This document shows, in pieces, positions 11,951 through 19,995 of a stretch of 39,640 nucleotides of DNA (the first letter of the stretch is position 1; the number at the start of each line of letters is the position of its first letter). A program made the translations under genes and the position numbers. The notes under the pieces were generated by a model. That model was not told the DNA's origin and made no database searches. It worked only from the letters and a program-made list of their open reading frames with translations. The stretch lies in contig NZ_JAAKZX010000079.1 in NCBI RefSeq assembly GCF_011045025.1, positions 1 to 39,640 of the forward strand. The letters run 5' to 3'. The DNA comes from Streptomyces ureilyticus (lineage in GTDB: Bacteria > Actinomycetota > Actinomycetes > Streptomycetales > Streptomycetaceae).

Positions 11951-13507
11951 ATGGCGCGTTTCGTACGATCCACGGCACTGGCTGCTGCCGCGGTGCTGGT
12001 CACCGGGCTTGCGGCGGGTTGCGGTGGCGGCTCGTCCGACGAGGGCAACGACGACGGAAAGGCCAGCACCCCACCGACCACGGCGCCGTCCGGTCCGACG
12101 GCGAAGCTTCCGGCCTCGCTCACCTCACAGAAGCTCGGCTGGGGACGCTGCGGGGCCACTTCGGACGGCCCCGCGCCGGGCGACGACTGGCAGTGCGCGA
12201 CGCTCAAAGTCCCGCTGGACTGGGAGAAGCCGAAGGGCGAGACGATCGGCATAGCTCTGATCCGCGGCAAGGCGACCGACGAGGACTCACGCATCGGCTC
12301 GCTGCTGTTCAACTTCGGCGGCCCGGGCGGCTCGGGCGTCTCCATGATGCCTTCGTACGCGGCGCTGACATCCCAACTGCAGGAGCGGTACGACCTGGTG
12401 AGCTTCGACCCGCGCGGAGTCGCGGCCAGCGAGGGCGTGCGCTGTCGCAGCGACAAGGAGATTCAGGCCGCCGAGTCGGTCGACTCCACGCCGGACACCG
12501 CGGCCGAGGAGACCTCCTATCTCAAGGACTCCGCCGACTTCGGCAAGGGCTGCGAGGAGTCGGCGGGCCCGCTCATGGCACATGTCTCGACGACCGACAC
12601 GGCCCGCGACATGGACCTGATGCGCCATGTGCTCGGTGACCAGAAGCTGCACTACTTCGGCATCTCGTACGGCACCGAACTGGGCGGTGTCTACGCCCAC
12701 TTGTTCCCCAAGAACGTGGGCCGCCTGGTGCTGGACGCGGTCGTCGACCCGAGCGCGGGCACGGTCGGCCACGCCAAGAACCAGACGCGCGGCTTCCAGC
12801 GCGCCCTGGACAACTACCTCAAGTCCACCGGACAGGACCCCGAAGAGGGCTCCCAGAAGATCGCGGACCTGCTGAAGAGGATCGACGCCGAGCCGCTGCC
12901 GGCATCGAGCGGCCGCAAGCTCACACAGACGCTGGCGCTCACCGGCATCGTCCTGCCGCTCTACAGCGAGCAGACCTGGGCCGGCCTGACCAGCGCGCTG
13001 GATGCGGCGGAGCAGGGCGACGGTTCGGAGCTGCTGGCCCTCGCCGACAATTACAACGAGCGTGACACAGCGGGTCGTTACGGCACGACGACGCATTCAC
13101 AACGGGTCATATCGTGCTTGGACGACAAGGAGCGGCCGACGATCGAGGAGACGAAGAAGCTGCTCCCGCAGTTCCGGAAGATCTCGCCCGTCTTCGGCGA
13201 GTTCATGGGCTGGGACACGGCCGGCTGGTGCCACAACTGGCCGGTGGCCGGTCAGCACGAGACCCCGGAGGTCAGCGCGCCCGGAGCGGATCCCGTCCTG
13301 GTCGTGGGCAACACCGGCGACCCGGCGACACCGTACGAGGGGGCCCGCAAGATGGCGGACGAACTGGGCAAGGACGTTGGTATCGAGCTCACCTGGAAGG
13401 GCGAGGGGCATGGGGCCTACGGGAGCAGCTCCTGCGTGGACGACACGGTGAACGCGTACCTGCTGGACGGGAAGGTGCCGGAGGACGGGAAGGTCTGCGA
13501 GTCGTAG
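11951..13507 (+). CDS. Secreted lipoprotein alpha/beta hydrolase, tripeptidyl aminopeptidase family (paralog 2)
   Basis: 518 residues, same architecture as the preceding gene: signal peptide MARFVRSTALAAAA ending in lipobox LAAGC, a Gly/Ser/Asp-rich linker, NFGGPGGSG, GISYGTELGG, GNTGDPATPYE, and GEGHGAYGSS with a TAP-like C-terminal domain. It is a tandem duplicate of the 10287 gene. A 73-bp stretch around the active-site serine is nearly identical between the two (10950-11022 and 12647-12719), while its flanks have diverged. ATG 11951 is preceded by AAGGGG at 3 nt and GAGGGGG further up; the in-frame TTG at 11930 would add residues in front of the signal peptide. A 13-bp hairpin follows the stop. 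Likely a cell-surface exopeptidase; specificity unknown. Confidence 0.88.
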   Translation: MARFVRSTALAAAAVLVTGLAAGCGGGSSDEGNDDGKASTPPTTAPSGPTAKLPASLTSQKLGWGRCGATSDGPAPGDDWQCATLKVPLDWEKPKGETIGIALIRGKATDEDSRIGSLLFNFGGPGGSGVSMMPSYAALTSQLQERYDLVSFDPRGVAASEGVRCRSDKEIQAAESVDSTPDTAAEETSYLKDSADFGKGCEESAGPLMAHVSTTDTARDMDLMRHVLGDQKLHYFGISYGTELGGVYAHLFPKNVGRLVLDAVVDPSAGTVGHAKNQTRGFQRALDNYLKSTGQDPEEGSQKIADLLKRIDAEPLPASSGRKLTQTLALTGIVLPLYSEQTWAGLTSALDAAEQGDGSELLALADNYNERDTAGRYGTTTHSQRVISCLDDKERPTIEETKKLLPQFRKISPVFGEFMGWDTAGWCHNWPVAGQHETPEVSAPGADPVLVVGNTGDPATPYEGARKMADELGKDVGIELTWKGEGHGAYGSSSCVDDTVNAYLLDGKVPEDGKVCES

Positions 13508-13539
13508 CCCACCGGGCGACAGGAGCTCGCACACCAGGA

Positions 13540-13570
13540 AGGGGTCCGGCACACCCGGTGCCGGACCCCT
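13540..13570. terminator. Bidirectional hairpin terminator between convergent genes
   Basis: GGGGTCCGGCAC (13541-13552) pairs perfectly with GTGCCGGACCCC (13558-13569) around a 5-nt loop, plus a flanking A-T pair. It sits between the convergent stops at 13507 and 13594, so it can serve both genes. There is no U-tract, as is common in actinobacteria. Confidence 0.85.
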
Positions 13571-13593
13571 CTCCACACAGCCTGAGCCTGCGT

Positions 13594-14772
13594 CTAGTAC
13601 ACCGGCTTCTCGGGCTCGATCTGGTTGACCCAGCCGATCACGCCACCACCGACGTGCACCGCGTCCGCGAAACCGGCGGACTTGAGCACGGCGAGTACTT
13701 CCGCACTGCGGACACCCGTCTTGCAATGCAGGACGATCTTCTTGTCCTGCGGCAGGGTCTCCAGGGCGGTGCCCATGAGGAACTCGTTCTTCGGGATCAG
13801 CTTGGCGCCGGGGATCGAGACGATCTCGTACTCGTTGATCTCGCGGACGTCGATGATCTCGATCTTCTCGTCATTGTCGATCCACTCCTTGAGCTGCTTG
13901 GGAGTGATCGTCGAGCCGGCGGCCGCCTCCTGGGCCTCCTCGGAGACGACGCCACAGAAGGCCTCGTAGTCGATGAGCTCGGTGACGGTGGGGTTCTCGC
14001 CGCAGACCGCGCAGTTCGGGTCCTTGCGGACCTTGACCTGGCGGTACTGCATCTCCAGGGCGTCGTAGATCATCAGTCGGCCGACGAGCGGCTCACCGAT
14101 GCCCGCGAGGAGCTTGATCGCCTCGTTGACCTGAATGGAGCCGATGGACGCGCACAGCACACCGAGGACGCCGCCCTCGGCGCAGGAGGGGACCATGCCC
14201 GGCGGCGGGGGCTCCGGGTAGAGGCAGCGGTAGCAGGGGCCGTGCTCGGACCAGAAGACGGAGGCCTGGCCGTCGAAGCGGTAGATCGAGCCCCAGACGT
14301 ACGGCTTGTTGAGGAGCACGCACGCGTCGTTGACCAGGTAGCGGGTCGCGAAGTTGTCGGTGCCGTCGACGATCAGGTCGTACTGGCTGAAGATGTCCAT
14401 CACGTTCTCGGCCTCGAGCCGCTCTTCGTGAAGGACCACGTTCACGTACGGGTTGATGCCGAGCACGCTGTCGCGGGCCGACTCGGCCTTGGAGCGGCCG
14501 ATGTCCGCCTGGCTGTGGATGATCTGGCGCTGCAGGTTCGACTCGTCGACCTCGTCGAACTCCACGATGCCGAGCGTGCCGACGCCCGCCGCGGCCAGGT
14601 ACATGAGGGCCGGCGAGCCCAGGCCGCCGGCGCCTACGGCGAGCACCTTGGCGTTCTTCAGCCGCTTCTGCCCGTCCATCCCCACGTCGGGGATGATCAG
14701 GTGGCGGGAGTACCTGCGGACCTCGTCTACGGTGAGCTCAGAAGCCGGCTCGACCAGGGGTGGCAGCGACAC
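13594..14772 (-). CDS. moeZ: MoeZ/MoeB-type adenylyltransferase-sulfurtransferase
   Basis: 392-residue two-domain protein. The N-terminal E1-like ThiF/MoeB domain has the nucleotide-binding GAGGLGSPALMYLAAAGVG, a conserved RYSRHLIIPDVG start, and two zinc Cys pairs (CYRC and CAVC). The C-terminal rhodanese domain has the persulfide-forming loop HCKTGVRS. Such proteins activate the C-terminal Gly-Gly of small sulfur carriers (MoaD, ThiS, CysO types) by adenylation, then load sulfur, feeding molybdopterin, thiamine, cysteine or thiolated secondary metabolites. No sulfur-carrier gene is in the window, consistent with a shared housekeeping role. GTG 14772 has CGGAG 4 nt upstream. The start lies 63 bp downstream of the end of the polysaccharide-type operon on the same strand, so read-through is possible, but the function looks unrelated. 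Confidence 0.95.
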   Translation of the reverse strand: MSLPPLVEPASELTVDEVRRYSRHLIIPDVGMDGQKRLKNAKVLAVGAGGLGSPALMYLAAAGVGTLGIVEFDEVDESNLQRQIIHSQADIGRSKAESARDSVLGINPYVNVVLHEERLEAENVMDIFSQYDLIVDGTDNFATRYLVNDACVLLNKPYVWGSIYRFDGQASVFWSEHGPCYRCLYPEPPPPGMVPSCAEGGVLGVLCASIGSIQVNEAIKLLAGIGEPLVGRLMIYDALEMQYRQVKVRKDPNCAVCGENPTVTELIDYEAFCGVVSEEAQEAAAGSTITPKQLKEWIDNDEKIEIIDVREINEYEIVSIPGAKLIPKNEFLMGTALETLPQDKKIVLHCKTGVRSAEVLAVLKSAGFADAVHVGGGVIGWVNQIEPEKPVY

Positions 14773-14835
14773 GGGGACTCCGTTGGTCGGTCAATCACTA
14801 CGGTTGTTCTTCGCGTAACACTGCCACGCCCCTCT

Positions 14836-15585
14836 TCATTCCGAGACACCCGTTCCGACCCGCGAGACGATTTCGTCCCAGTAGCCGGGCATGGTCGCCC
14901 AGGGGTCGATGCGGCCGCCGCGGTCCGTGCGGTCGGTGAAGTAGATCGTCGAGGCGCCCTGCCAGCGGGCTATGCGCAGCGCCTCGTCGAGATGCCCGCG
15001 GGGCACGCTGTGCACGAAATGGCAGAAGCGCTCGGGCGAGTGGTCGGCAGTCCACTCCGCCACCTGCGACCAGCGGTATTCGCTCCAAGGGCCGCAGAAG
15101 GTCACCAACTGGTCGGCGAATTCGGCATATCCGGGGTGCGGGTGGGAGCCGTGTCCGAGGACGATACGGCCCTCGCCGAGGAACGCGCGCAGGGTCGTGG
15201 CCGTGCGGCTCATCTCGGGGAGCGTTGTCCGATCCGTGGGACAGCGGTCCAGATAGAAGCCGTCGACCCGGTACCAGTCGAGATACCGGTGCGCGTCCGA
15301 GACGAGCTCACCGAAGGTGCGTGCGCCGTATCTCACATCCAGGTGTCCCAGGACCCGGACGTCCGCGTTGTGCAGCCGCCCCGCCGCGGCGAGGCAGTGC
15401 GGGTCGGGCCGGATGCCGGGACCGTCGGCGACGTTGAGGACGACCCAGTGCAAGGGGGTGCCGGGGCGGGTGAGTTGGCCCCATTCGAGAGGGGCGACGA
15501 GGGGGTGTGCGTAGCCGGGGACGCCGAAGCCGAAACGTATGTCGGTGCTCGCGGTGCCCACCGCGGTACGGGTCAGATGCGGCAT
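14836..15585 (-). CDS. Spherulin-4 family protein, putative polysaccharide endo-hydrolase (TIM barrel)
   Basis: 249 residues without a signal peptide. The sequence GFGVPGYAHPLVAPLEWGQL near the N-terminus, VVLNVADGPGIRPD, VLGHLDVRYGAR, YRVDGFYLDRCP, VLGHGSHPHPGYAEFADQLVTF and the terminal ATMPGYWDEIVSRV match the spherulin-4 family (GH135-like). Fungal Sph3 of this family is an endo-alpha-1,4-N-acetylgalactosaminidase needed for galactosaminogalactan synthesis, and the PelA hydrolase domain is a distant relative. Asp in the conserved LDxRYG segment and Asp/Arg in the GFYLDRCP segment are plausible active-site residues. The start overlaps the end of the epimerase gene by 13 bp, so the two are co-transcribed. 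The apparent lack of a signal would place it in the cytoplasm unless an upstream start is used or it leaves by another route. Confidence 0.78.
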   Translation of the reverse strand: MPHLTRTAVGTASTDIRFGFGVPGYAHPLVAPLEWGQLTRPGTPLHWVVLNVADGPGIRPDPHCLAAAGRLHNADVRVLGHLDVRYGARTFGELVSDAHRYLDWYRVDGFYLDRCPTDRTTLPEMSRTATTLRAFLGEGRIVLGHGSHPHPGYAEFADQLVTFCGPWSEYRWSQVAEWTADHSPERFCHFVHSVPRGHLDEALRIARWQGASTIYFTDRTDRGGRIDPWATMPGYWDEIVSRVGTGVSE

Positions 15586-16532
15586 GCCGCCTCCATCCAG
15601 ATATCGGCGAGGGACTCTTCGAGGTGAATGCGGGGCCGCCAGCCGAGCCGGTCGCGTGCGGTGCGCACATCGGCCTGCTGCCAGCTGCCGCAGCCGTCGG
15701 GATAGGGGTGTACGGCCGGGGCCGTGTGCTCGGCTTCGGAGCGGGGGTGACCGATGGATGGCCTGACGATTCCGGGCGGGGTGTCGAGTTCGTGCAGCGC
15801 GCCGCCGTAGCCGGCCACGCGGGCGAGGACGGCGGCGGCGTCCCGGAGGCGTACGGCACGTCCGGAGCCGATGTTGATGACGCCCTGTGCGGCGGAGAGG
15901 GAGGCGGCGTGGACGGCGCGGGCGACATCGCGTACGTCGATGAAGTCGCGCTGGATGCCGAGTCCGCCCACCTTCAGTTCGCCGTCACCGGACTGCATGG
16001 CGCGACGCATGGCCTCGGCGAGGCGGCCGAGGGGCGTGCCGGCGGGGGTGCCGGGTCCGGCGGGCGAGAAGACCCGCAGGACGACGGCGTCCAGGCCGGA
16101 GCCCAGGACGAGTTCTGTGCCGGCGAGCTTGCTGACGCCGTACGGGCCGCCGGGGCGCGGCGTCGCGTCCTCGGCCGTGCAGGAGCCGGGCTGGCTGGGG
16201 CCGTACTCCGCGCCGCAGCCGATCTGCACGAGGCGCGCGCCGCAGCCGCTGCGGCGCAGGGCCTCGCAGACGGTGGCGACGGCGACGGTGTTGTGCCGGG
16301 TCAGTTCGCGGGCGCCGCCTCGGGTGGCGCCCGCGCAGTTGATGACGACGCCCGGGTGCACCGCGTCCAGGAAGCGCGTCAGTGCGCCCGGGCTGCCGCT
16401 GGAGAGGTCGAACCGTACATCCGCGTCGTCGCCCCGGCCGAGCGCGGTGAGTTGCACGGCCGGGTCGGCGAGGAGGCGGTCGGCGACGTACCGGCCCAGA
16501 AATCCGTTGGCTCCGATCAGCAGCACCCTCAT
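15573..16532 (-). CDS. NAD-dependent sugar-nucleotide epimerase/dehydratase
   Basis: 319-residue short-chain (extended SDR) protein. It has the Rossmann motif GANGFLGRYVA at residues 8-18, acidic VRFDLSSG, and the catalytic YGVSK (Tyr-x3-Lys) with the upstream GCGAEYG. It ends near residue 319 with the family's usual GWRPRIHLEESL segment. Likely substrate is a UDP- or dTDP-sugar. In Pel and galactosaminogalactan loci an epimerase of this class makes UDP-GalNAc or UDP-Gal from the gluco form, which is my inference here from the neighbours. ATG 16532 overlaps the TGA of a 15-codon ORF in a CTATGA arrangement, and its 3' end overlaps the spherulin-type gene, so it sits in a coupled operon. No good independent Shine-Dalgarno sequence precedes ATG 16532. 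Confidence 0.85.
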   Translation of the reverse strand: MRVLLIGANGFLGRYVADRLLADPAVQLTALGRGDDADVRFDLSSGSPGALTRFLDAVHPGVVINCAGATRGGARELTRHNTVAVATVCEALRRSGCGARLVQIGCGAEYGPSQPGSCTAEDATPRPGGPYGVSKLAGTELVLGSGLDAVVLRVFSPAGPGTPAGTPLGRLAEAMRRAMQSGDGELKVGGLGIQRDFIDVRDVARAVHAASLSAAQGVINIGSGRAVRLRDAAAVLARVAGYGGALHELDTPPGIVRPSIGHPRSEAEHTAPAVHPYPDGCGSWQQADVRTARDRLGWRPRIHLEESLADIWMEAACRI

Positions 16533-16576
16533 AGGGCGGCTCCCGGGGTGGATTCTCCGATACGGAGGGTGATCAT
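16529..16576 (-). CDS. Fifteen-codon leader ORF coupled to the epimerase gene
   Basis: MITLRIGESTPGAAL followed by TGA. A strong ribosome site, GAAGGAGA, lies 6-7 nt before ATG 16576, better than anything in front of the epimerase itself. The stop overlaps the epimerase ATG by four bases (ATGA). It may be a leader whose translation delivers ribosomes to the epimerase, or a remnant of a larger gene in the 112-bp gap after the membrane-protein gene. The peptide has no recognisable run of one amino acid, so classic attenuation is not indicated. Confidence 0.5.
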   Translation of the reverse strand: MITLRIGESTPGAAL

Positions 16577-16688
16577 CTCGTGTCTCCTTCGAGGGTGTTG
16601 CGCTGGTTCGTCAGGGAGGCCCGCGGTGTCGGCCCCGCGGGAGGGCCGGGCTCGGCACGGGGGCCGGGTGGCGGGCTCGGGATGCGGT

Positions 16689-17990
16689 TCACGGCGTCCC
16701 ACCGTGGTGCGCGTGGGCCGAGGCCCGGGTGAGGGTCCTGGTCGCGTGGACCAGGAGTACGAGCGCCGCGGTCCCGCATACGAGGGCCGGCACGACACCG
16801 GGCCCCCATGCGGCGGCCACGGTCTCGACGGGAACGGCGAGGAACGAACAGCCGGGCAGGCGGCCCGCGAAGACGCTCGCCACAGCCGTCGCCTCGGCCG
16901 CACCGGCGGCGGCCAGTACGACGGCCGGGGCGTGCGGGAAACCGTGCACGGTGAGCAGCCGGGCCAGCAGCAGGAGCGCGCCGAGAGCGCCGATTCCGGC
17001 GTACGCGGCGGGATCGGCGGGCTCGCCCAGCAGCGTCCCGCACAGCGCGAGCAGTCCGCCCAGGGCGCAGAGGAACAGCCCGAACACGCCCAGGAGCAGG
17101 GGCCGTACGGAGGCGGCGAACTCCTTGAGAGTTCGGCCGACGGCCAGCTTGCGCCGGGCGCGTACGGCGAAGAGGTGGGCGCACCAGGCCGCCGGGGCGC
17201 AGGCCAGGGAGAGGGCCGTCACCGACGCGAGGGGCAGGGGCCAGGGGCTGTCGGCGTCACCGTTCGGCCAGTTGTGCGGGCCACCCGCGAGGGCGGCGCC
17301 GAGCAGGCCGTCGCCGAGGAGGGCGTATGCGAGGAGCCAGCACGTCCACGCGCGCGTGCCCTTTGTCGAGCGCCGCGCGCGCGGGGGTCGCAGGGGGCCG
17401 CGGCCAAGGGCCAGGCGCAGGCACAGGGCGAGGGCGAGTACGCCCAGGACGGCGACCGTGACGGCGAGGACCGGCCGGGCCTCGGTGAGGCGCAGCCCGG
17501 TCACCGCCGCCGCGCATGCGGCGCCCGGCAGCAGGGCGAACACGGCCCAACCGGCTTGCGCCTTGGGGAGTTTGACGGCGGCAGACGCCCCTGGACTGGC
17601 TTCGCCGTCAGGACTCGTCTCGCCGTCTGGGCTGGACTCGCCGTCGCGGGGCACGCGCGCGTAGATCTCCTCGGCCAACGAGAAGACGTCACGGTGCCGG
17701 AAGCGGGCCACGGTCCGGTCGGTCACCCCGTGCGCCTCCAAACCGGCCGCGATCTCCAGCGGATCCACGGCCCGTTCGCACAGCTCGCGGTGACGGTGCA
17801 TCAGCGCTTTCACAGGGTCCACGGCGACCCGGCTGCCGGACTCGTCCGACGAACCCCGCGCCCCCGGAACATCCAGGGCACCCGGCGCTCCAGCCGTCAC
17901 CAGCCACTCCTCGTCGGAGGCGACCGCATCCCGCACCGCGGCGCCGCCCGGGGCCCCCGGCACGTCCACGTCGCGCTGCCGCCCGCTCAT
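16689..17990 (-). CDS. Polytopic membrane protein of the PelF-like operon
   Basis: 433 residues, function not recognised. A hydrophilic N-terminal region of about 130 residues contains a conserved-looking segment (LMHRHRELCERAVDPLEIAAGL, about residues 50-90, FRHRDVFSLAEEIYARV). It is followed by about eight to ten hydrophobic helices with few charged residues, the best from about residue 140 to 425. The ATG overlaps the stop of the glycosyltransferase gene (ATGA at 17987-17990), so the two are translationally coupled. By position it could supply the membrane channel or flippase partner of the PelF-like enzyme, the role PelG has in Pel systems, but I see no clear sequence likeness to PelG. 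A longer reading frame reaches 18380, but it runs antisense-like through the end of the glycosyltransferase gene and is not used. Confidence 0.8.
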   Translation of the reverse strand: MSGRQRDVDVPGAPGGAAVRDAVASDEEWLVTAGAPGALDVPGARGSSDESGSRVAVDPVKALMHRHRELCERAVDPLEIAAGLEAHGVTDRTVARFRHRDVFSLAEEIYARVPRDGESSPDGETSPDGEASPGASAAVKLPKAQAGWAVFALLPGAACAAAVTGLRLTEARPVLAVTVAVLGVLALALCLRLALGRGPLRPPRARRSTKGTRAWTCWLLAYALLGDGLLGAALAGGPHNWPNGDADSPWPLPLASVTALSLACAPAAWCAHLFAVRARRKLAVGRTLKEFAASVRPLLLGVFGLFLCALGGLLALCGTLLGEPADPAAYAGIGALGALLLLARLLTVHGFPHAPAVVLAAAGAAEATAVASVFAGRLPGCSFLAVPVETVAAAWGPGVVPALVCGTAALVLLVHATRTLTRASAHAHHGGTP

Positions 17991-19798
17991 CGCGTCCCCT
18001 TCCCGGCGGGCACCGGCTCCTGCGCCGCGCCGGAACCGGCGCCCGCCGCCCCGGATTCCGACCGAACGCCCGCCACCCCGGACCTCGCCGCAGCCCCCGC
18101 AGCTTCCGTGGCCCACCGCGGACCGCTCGCCGACGTAGGCCGGGTTCCGGACTCGGTCCAGCGAGCCCCTACATGGGCCTCGGCCGGTACGGCGAAGGGT
18201 TGCGGTTCGCCGGTGGCACCGGTGGCGGCTCGGCGGACCGGGCAGTGCGAAACGATCTCCAGGTAAATGCCGTGAAATGCCGCGACGTTCTGCTCGACGG
18301 TGAACAGTTCGAGGGCACGCGCGCGTGCCGCCGCGCCGAGGAGTGCACGGCGTTCGGGGTCGCGCAGCAGGGCGACGCACGCCTCGGCGAGCGCCCGCGG
18401 GTTGCGCGGCGGCGCCACCAGCCCCGTACCGCCGATGACTTCCACGACCGCGCCGACGTCCGTGGACACCGTGGCGCGCCCGCAGAACATCGCCTCGACA
18501 AGGCTGTTCGGGAAGCCCTCGACGACGCTCGACAGCACGACCACGGCTCCGGCCGCGTACACCTCCGCGAGGCTCGGCGCGTCCGGCCCGCCGATCTCCT
18601 CGAACGACACCGGCGGCACCGGCGGCACCGGACGGCCACCGATCCCGCGTACGTCTCCCACCTCATCGGGGAAGAGCCGCGCGGCCAGCGCCTTGCAGTC
18701 CGCCCGATACGCAGCCGCAGCCGGCCTCTCGGCAGGCGCGCCGATGATCCGCAACCGCGCCTTCGGCCGCGCCTTGCGGACCGCCGCGAAAGCGTGCAGC
18801 AGCGAGACGAGGTCCTTGTCGGGCTCGATCCGCCCGACCCAGACCAGCGTGTCCGGATCGGCGCAGTCCCCTCGCTCGCCCACCTCCCAGAAGCGGGACG
18901 CCTCCATGCCGGGATAGACCGTACGGAGCTTGGCGCGGTCGGCGCCGCAGCGCTCCTGCCAGCGGCGGGCGTGCGTATTGCCGGGCGTGATGAGGGCGGC
19001 CTGCCGGTACATCTCGGCCGCGAGCCGGCCATGGAACGCCGCGAGCAGCGCCCGCACCGGTCCGGACTCCTCGCACGCGTCCAAGTAGTGCGCCCGCAAC
19101 CGCACGCCGTACTCCGTGACCAGCAGCGGCACGCCCCAGAAGTGCCGTGCCAGCAGCCCGGGCAGGGCCGCGGCGCCCCCGGACGTGGCGTGGCACAGGT
19201 CGACGGAGCCGAGTCCGTTCTGCTCGTCGTACCAGTCGAGCGACAGGGGCCGCAGGGTGCGCTCGATCCGGTCGGCGACGGTGAGCAGATCCGGGACGCG
19301 CGCCCCGCGCACGGCACGCAGTGCGCCGGGCGCGCGGCAGGCGCTCTCGAGGGCGCGCACGGCCGTTTCGGAACGCAGGGCTCCGGTCAGACCGCCACCC
19401 TCCTCCCGGACGAGTTCGGCAAGCCCGTACAACGCACTGCCGAAACGGTCCGCCACATCCAATGAGCCATCCCCGGAGGCCGCCCCGGCAGCGTCCCCCA
19501 CGGCATCCCCCGCACAGACAGCCGCCGCCAACTCCCCGTAGCACTCGGCGAACCGCCGCCGCGCCCGGCGGCCATACGCCATGCCGTCATCGCCCGCGGT
19601 CCACAACGGCGCCGTGCGTACGCGGCCGACCTGGGTCGGCAGCTCGACGAAGCCCTCGCCCTGCTGTCGCTCGCTCCTGCTGAGCGCGTAGACGTCGAAG
19701 CCGTGCTGCCCGAGCCCGCGTACGAGCCGGTCACACCAGAGCCTGGCGTCACCGCTCACATATGGATAGCCACCCTCCGTAAGCAGTCCGATGCGCAC
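17987..19798 (-). CDS. PelF-like family 4 glycosyltransferase (DUF3492 N-terminus)
   Basis: 603-residue cytoplasmic glycosyltransferase. The N-terminus MRIGLLTEGGYPYVSGDARLW and the later segment CHATSGGAAALPGLLARHFW plus VPLLVTEYGVRLR are characteristic of the DUF3492/PelF family. The GT4 half shows LVWVGRIEPDKDLVSLLHAF, LRIIGAP and the E-x7-E motif VVEGFPNSLVEAMFCG. PelF polymerises UDP-GalNAc/GlcNAc into the Pel exopolysaccharide. The C-terminal 70 residues are Ala/Gly/Pro-rich and probably disordered. First gene of the operon: GTG 19798 has AGGGG 8 nt upstream. It is coupled to the membrane-protein gene by a 4-bp overlap. A 13-bp hairpin at 19880-19909 separates it from the DUF3152 gene, so its promoter should lie in 19799-19880. 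Confidence 0.88.
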   Translation of the reverse strand: MRIGLLTEGGYPYVSGDARLWCDRLVRGLGQHGFDVYALSRSERQQGEGFVELPTQVGRVRTAPLWTAGDDGMAYGRRARRRFAECYGELAAAVCAGDAVGDAAGAASGDGSLDVADRFGSALYGLAELVREEGGGLTGALRSETAVRALESACRAPGALRAVRGARVPDLLTVADRIERTLRPLSLDWYDEQNGLGSVDLCHATSGGAAALPGLLARHFWGVPLLVTEYGVRLRAHYLDACEESGPVRALLAAFHGRLAAEMYRQAALITPGNTHARRWQERCGADRAKLRTVYPGMEASRFWEVGERGDCADPDTLVWVGRIEPDKDLVSLLHAFAAVRKARPKARLRIIGAPAERPAAAAYRADCKALAARLFPDEVGDVRGIGGRPVPPVPPVSFEEIGGPDAPSLAEVYAAGAVVVLSSVVEGFPNSLVEAMFCGRATVSTDVGAVVEVIGGTGLVAPPRNPRALAEACVALLRDPERRALLGAAARARALELFTVEQNVAAFHGIYLEIVSHCPVRRAATGATGEPQPFAVPAEAHVGARWTESGTRPTSASGPRWATEAAGAAARSGVAGVRSESGAAGAGSGAAQEPVPAGKGTR

Positions 19799-19879
19799 GA
19801 GTGCACCCCTGATCTTCCGTATGGGGAGCCGCCGTTGGCCGGCGACTCACAGCGGGACGAACGTACGCGGACATGACCG

Positions 19880-19909
19880 TGGCGCGATGGACGGTTGTCC
19901 ATCGCGCCA
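19880..19909. terminator. Perfect 13-bp hairpin between DUF3152 and PelF-like genes
   Basis: TGGCGCGATGGAC (19880-19892), loop GGTT, then GTCCATCGCGCCA (19897-19909). It lies 87 nt beyond the stop of the minus-strand DUF3152 gene. It probably terminates that gene and insulates the PelF-like operon. No U-tract follows on the minus strand. As a near-palindrome it could alternatively be an operator. Confidence 0.6.
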
Positions 19910-19995
19910 TCAAAAGGGGTGAACGGTCGTAACTTTCCCGCGCGGATCGCGTTCCGTCGCGCTAAGAGATCAATCGTGTACGTATTGCAAGCGCC

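Noticed and set aside
13114..18266. Long plus-strand frames at 13114-15627 and 15507-18266
   Set aside because: Antisense to moeZ and the PelF-like operon, which carry clear family motifs. High GC leaves long stop-free antisense frames.
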